Below are positions 6,508 to 7,073 of a stretch of 7,073 nt of DNA, piece after piece. The notes under the pieces were generated by a model. It was not told the origin of the DNA, searched no databases, and saw nothing but the letters and a program-made list of their open reading frames with translations. Each line of letters begins with the position of its first letter. The first letter of the stretch is position 1. The position numbers and the translations under genes were made by a program. The DNA is from an uncultured Kineosporia sp. (lineage in GTDB: Bacteria > Actinomycetota > Actinomycetes > Actinomycetales > Kineosporiaceae): the NCBI GenBank assembly GCA_937859855.1, contig CALMAR010000039.1:1-7073 (forward strand), given 5' to 3'.

Positions 6508-6553
6508 GGTCAGTGATGGTCAGTGATGGTCAGCGATGGTCAGCGATGGTCAG
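6508..6553. repeat. 10-bp tandem repeat filling the mihF-gmk spacer
   Basis: Four exact-length units at 6511-6550, plus-strand CAGTGATGGT twice then CAGCGATGGT twice, with a partial unit on each side. GGTCAG therefore occurs five times at a strict 10-bp step. Read on the minus strand the unit is ACCATC(A/G)CTG. The first of its TGA triplets (6550-6552) is the stop codon of mihF, and the last (6510-6512) is in frame with gmk. The blockwise T/C difference suggests recent growth by duplication or slippage. Function is unknown. Confidence 0.9.
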
Positions 6554-6864
6554 CGGGAGAACCGGTCGACCAGCGCCGCGATCTGGTTCGAACCGAGCCC
6601 CCGGACCCGGCGCGACTCCGAGATCCCGATCTCCTCCATGATCTGCCGGGCCCGGACCTTACCGACGCCGGGCAGTGCCTCGAGCAGGGCGGAGACCTTC
6701 ATCTTGCCGATGACCTCGTTCTCGTGCCCTTCCTTGATCACCTCGCCCAGGGATCCCTGTGAGTACTTCAGCCGATTCTTGATCTCGGCACGCGCCCTGC
6801 GGGCCGCGGCCGCCTTCTCCAGGGCGGCTGCGCGCTGCTCGGGGGTCAGGGGGGGCAGAGCCAC
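6550..6864 (-). CDS. mihF: Actinobacterial integration host factor (mIHF/sIHF)
   Basis: A 104-residue basic nucleoid-associated protein unrelated to the proteobacterial IHF alpha/beta pair. In actinobacteria it bends DNA and affects chromosome compaction and gene expression (family knowledge). Seen: the family start ALPPLTPEQRAAALEKAA, a long basic helix AAAARRARAEIKNRLK (about 18-33), the invariant core VIGKMKVSALLEALPGVGKV (51-70), and the helix-two-turn-helix DNA-binding region with RARQIMEEIGI (71-81), then SESRRVRGLGSNQIAAL (82-98). The GTG at 6864 is chosen because GAGGTGA lies 5 nt upstream and the protein then begins exactly like known homologues. A GTG at 6873 is possible but lies inside that ribosome-binding site. 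It appears to be the first gene of the minus-strand group, 46 nt before gmk. Confidence 0.97.
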   Translation of the reverse strand: MALPPLTPEQRAAALEKAAAARRARAEIKNRLKYSQGSLGEVIKEGHENEVIGKMKVSALLEALPGVGKVRARQIMEEIGISESRRVRGLGSNQIAALVDRFSR

Positions 6865-6869
6865 GACGG

Positions 6870-6876
6870 TCACCTC
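6870..6876 (-). promoter_or_regulatory. Ribosome-binding site that fixes the mihF start
   Basis: Minus-strand GAGGTGA, a seven-base complement to the 16S rRNA tail, 5 nt before the GTG at 6864. It rules against the open frame that continues upstream to 7026. Confidence 0.8.
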
Positions 6877-6897
6877 AGTCAGTAGTGGTGCTAACGA

Positions 6898-6970
6898 ACG
6901 ATACCGGCGCTCCCACAGTCTGAGCGGAAACCCGGGACCGAACCTAGCGACTCGGCTGGCCTGCGAGCAA
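6898..6970 (-). promoter_or_regulatory. Candidate promoters for mihF and the downstream genes
   Basis: Two TANNNT-type -10 elements are visible on the minus strand. TAGGTT (6946-6941) is preceded by TTGCTC (6970-6965) with an 18-nt spacer and would start near 6934. TATCGT (6903-6898) has no good -35 and would start near 6891. Either would give a short leader holding the strong ribosome-binding site. The remaining DNA up to 7073 shows no gene I recognise on either strand. In Streptomyces pyrF precedes this gene, but I do not see its end here. Confidence 0.4.
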
Positions 6971-7073
6971 CGCGGGGTTCTCGTGTCCATGTGCCGGAGC
7001 CAGATAAATGCACCGGACGGACCCACCAGCCTGCATCGCCAGCCCCTTCATCCCTGAGTGCGGGCACTTCTGC

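Noticed and set aside
6508..6553. Possible CRISPR-like array
   Set aside because: The units are only 10 bp with no spacers between them, so this is a simple tandem repeat.
6865..7026. N-terminal extension of mIHF by 54 codons
   Set aside because: The family begins at ALPPLTPEQR. A strong ribosome-binding site supports the GTG at 6864, and the extension contains the likely promoters.

Overview
The window is high-GC DNA from an actinobacterium. Two things support this: a gene for the actinobacterial integration host factor mIHF, and the gene order mihF-gmk-rpoZ-coaBC-metK-priA, which is a familiar actinobacterial housekeeping cluster. From memory, the proteins look closer to Streptomyces-type sequences than to Mycobacterium (for example the mIHF C-terminus), but I cannot assign a genus.

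Layout, reading the minus strand from right to left. A leader of about 200 bp (6874-7073) carries candidate promoters. It is followed by mihF (nucleoid protein), gmk (guanylate kinase), rpoZ (RNA polymerase omega) and coaBC (4'-phosphopantothenate to 4'-phosphopantetheine), separated by gaps of 44-59 nt, which is compatible with one operon. After a longer 185-nt gap comes metK (S-adenosylmethionine synthetase). All five genes appear to start with GTG. The mihF-gmk spacer is made almost entirely of a 10-bp tandem repeat, and gmk has no visible Shine-Dalgarno sequence.

Between metK and priA sits a two-gene module that is not part of the cluster as I know it in Streptomyces or mycobacteria. It has a plus-strand MarR-family regulator (2503-2955) and a divergent minus-strand single-polypeptide ABC exporter (601-2424). 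The 78-bp region between them holds three regularly spaced TGAGG/CCTCA half-sites that form two overlapping palindromes. These overlie the probable exporter promoter. The marR gene looks leaderless: a -10 element lies exactly where it would start the transcript at the GTG codon. The stop codons of marR and metK share one CTAG, so these genes converge with a 4-bp overlap.

The left end holds the N-terminal part of priA (primosomal protein N'), cut by the window edge. It lies 64 nt downstream of the exporter in the same direction, so it may be partly transcribed from the MarR-controlled promoter. A GC-rich hairpin lies just before its start.

Most of the window is ordinary core genome. The parts worth a second look are the inserted marR/exporter module with its operator, the intercistronic repeat before gmk, and the promoter arrangement this imposes on priA. 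I see no CRISPR array, insertion sequence, tRNA or rRNA gene, and no obviously new biological system.
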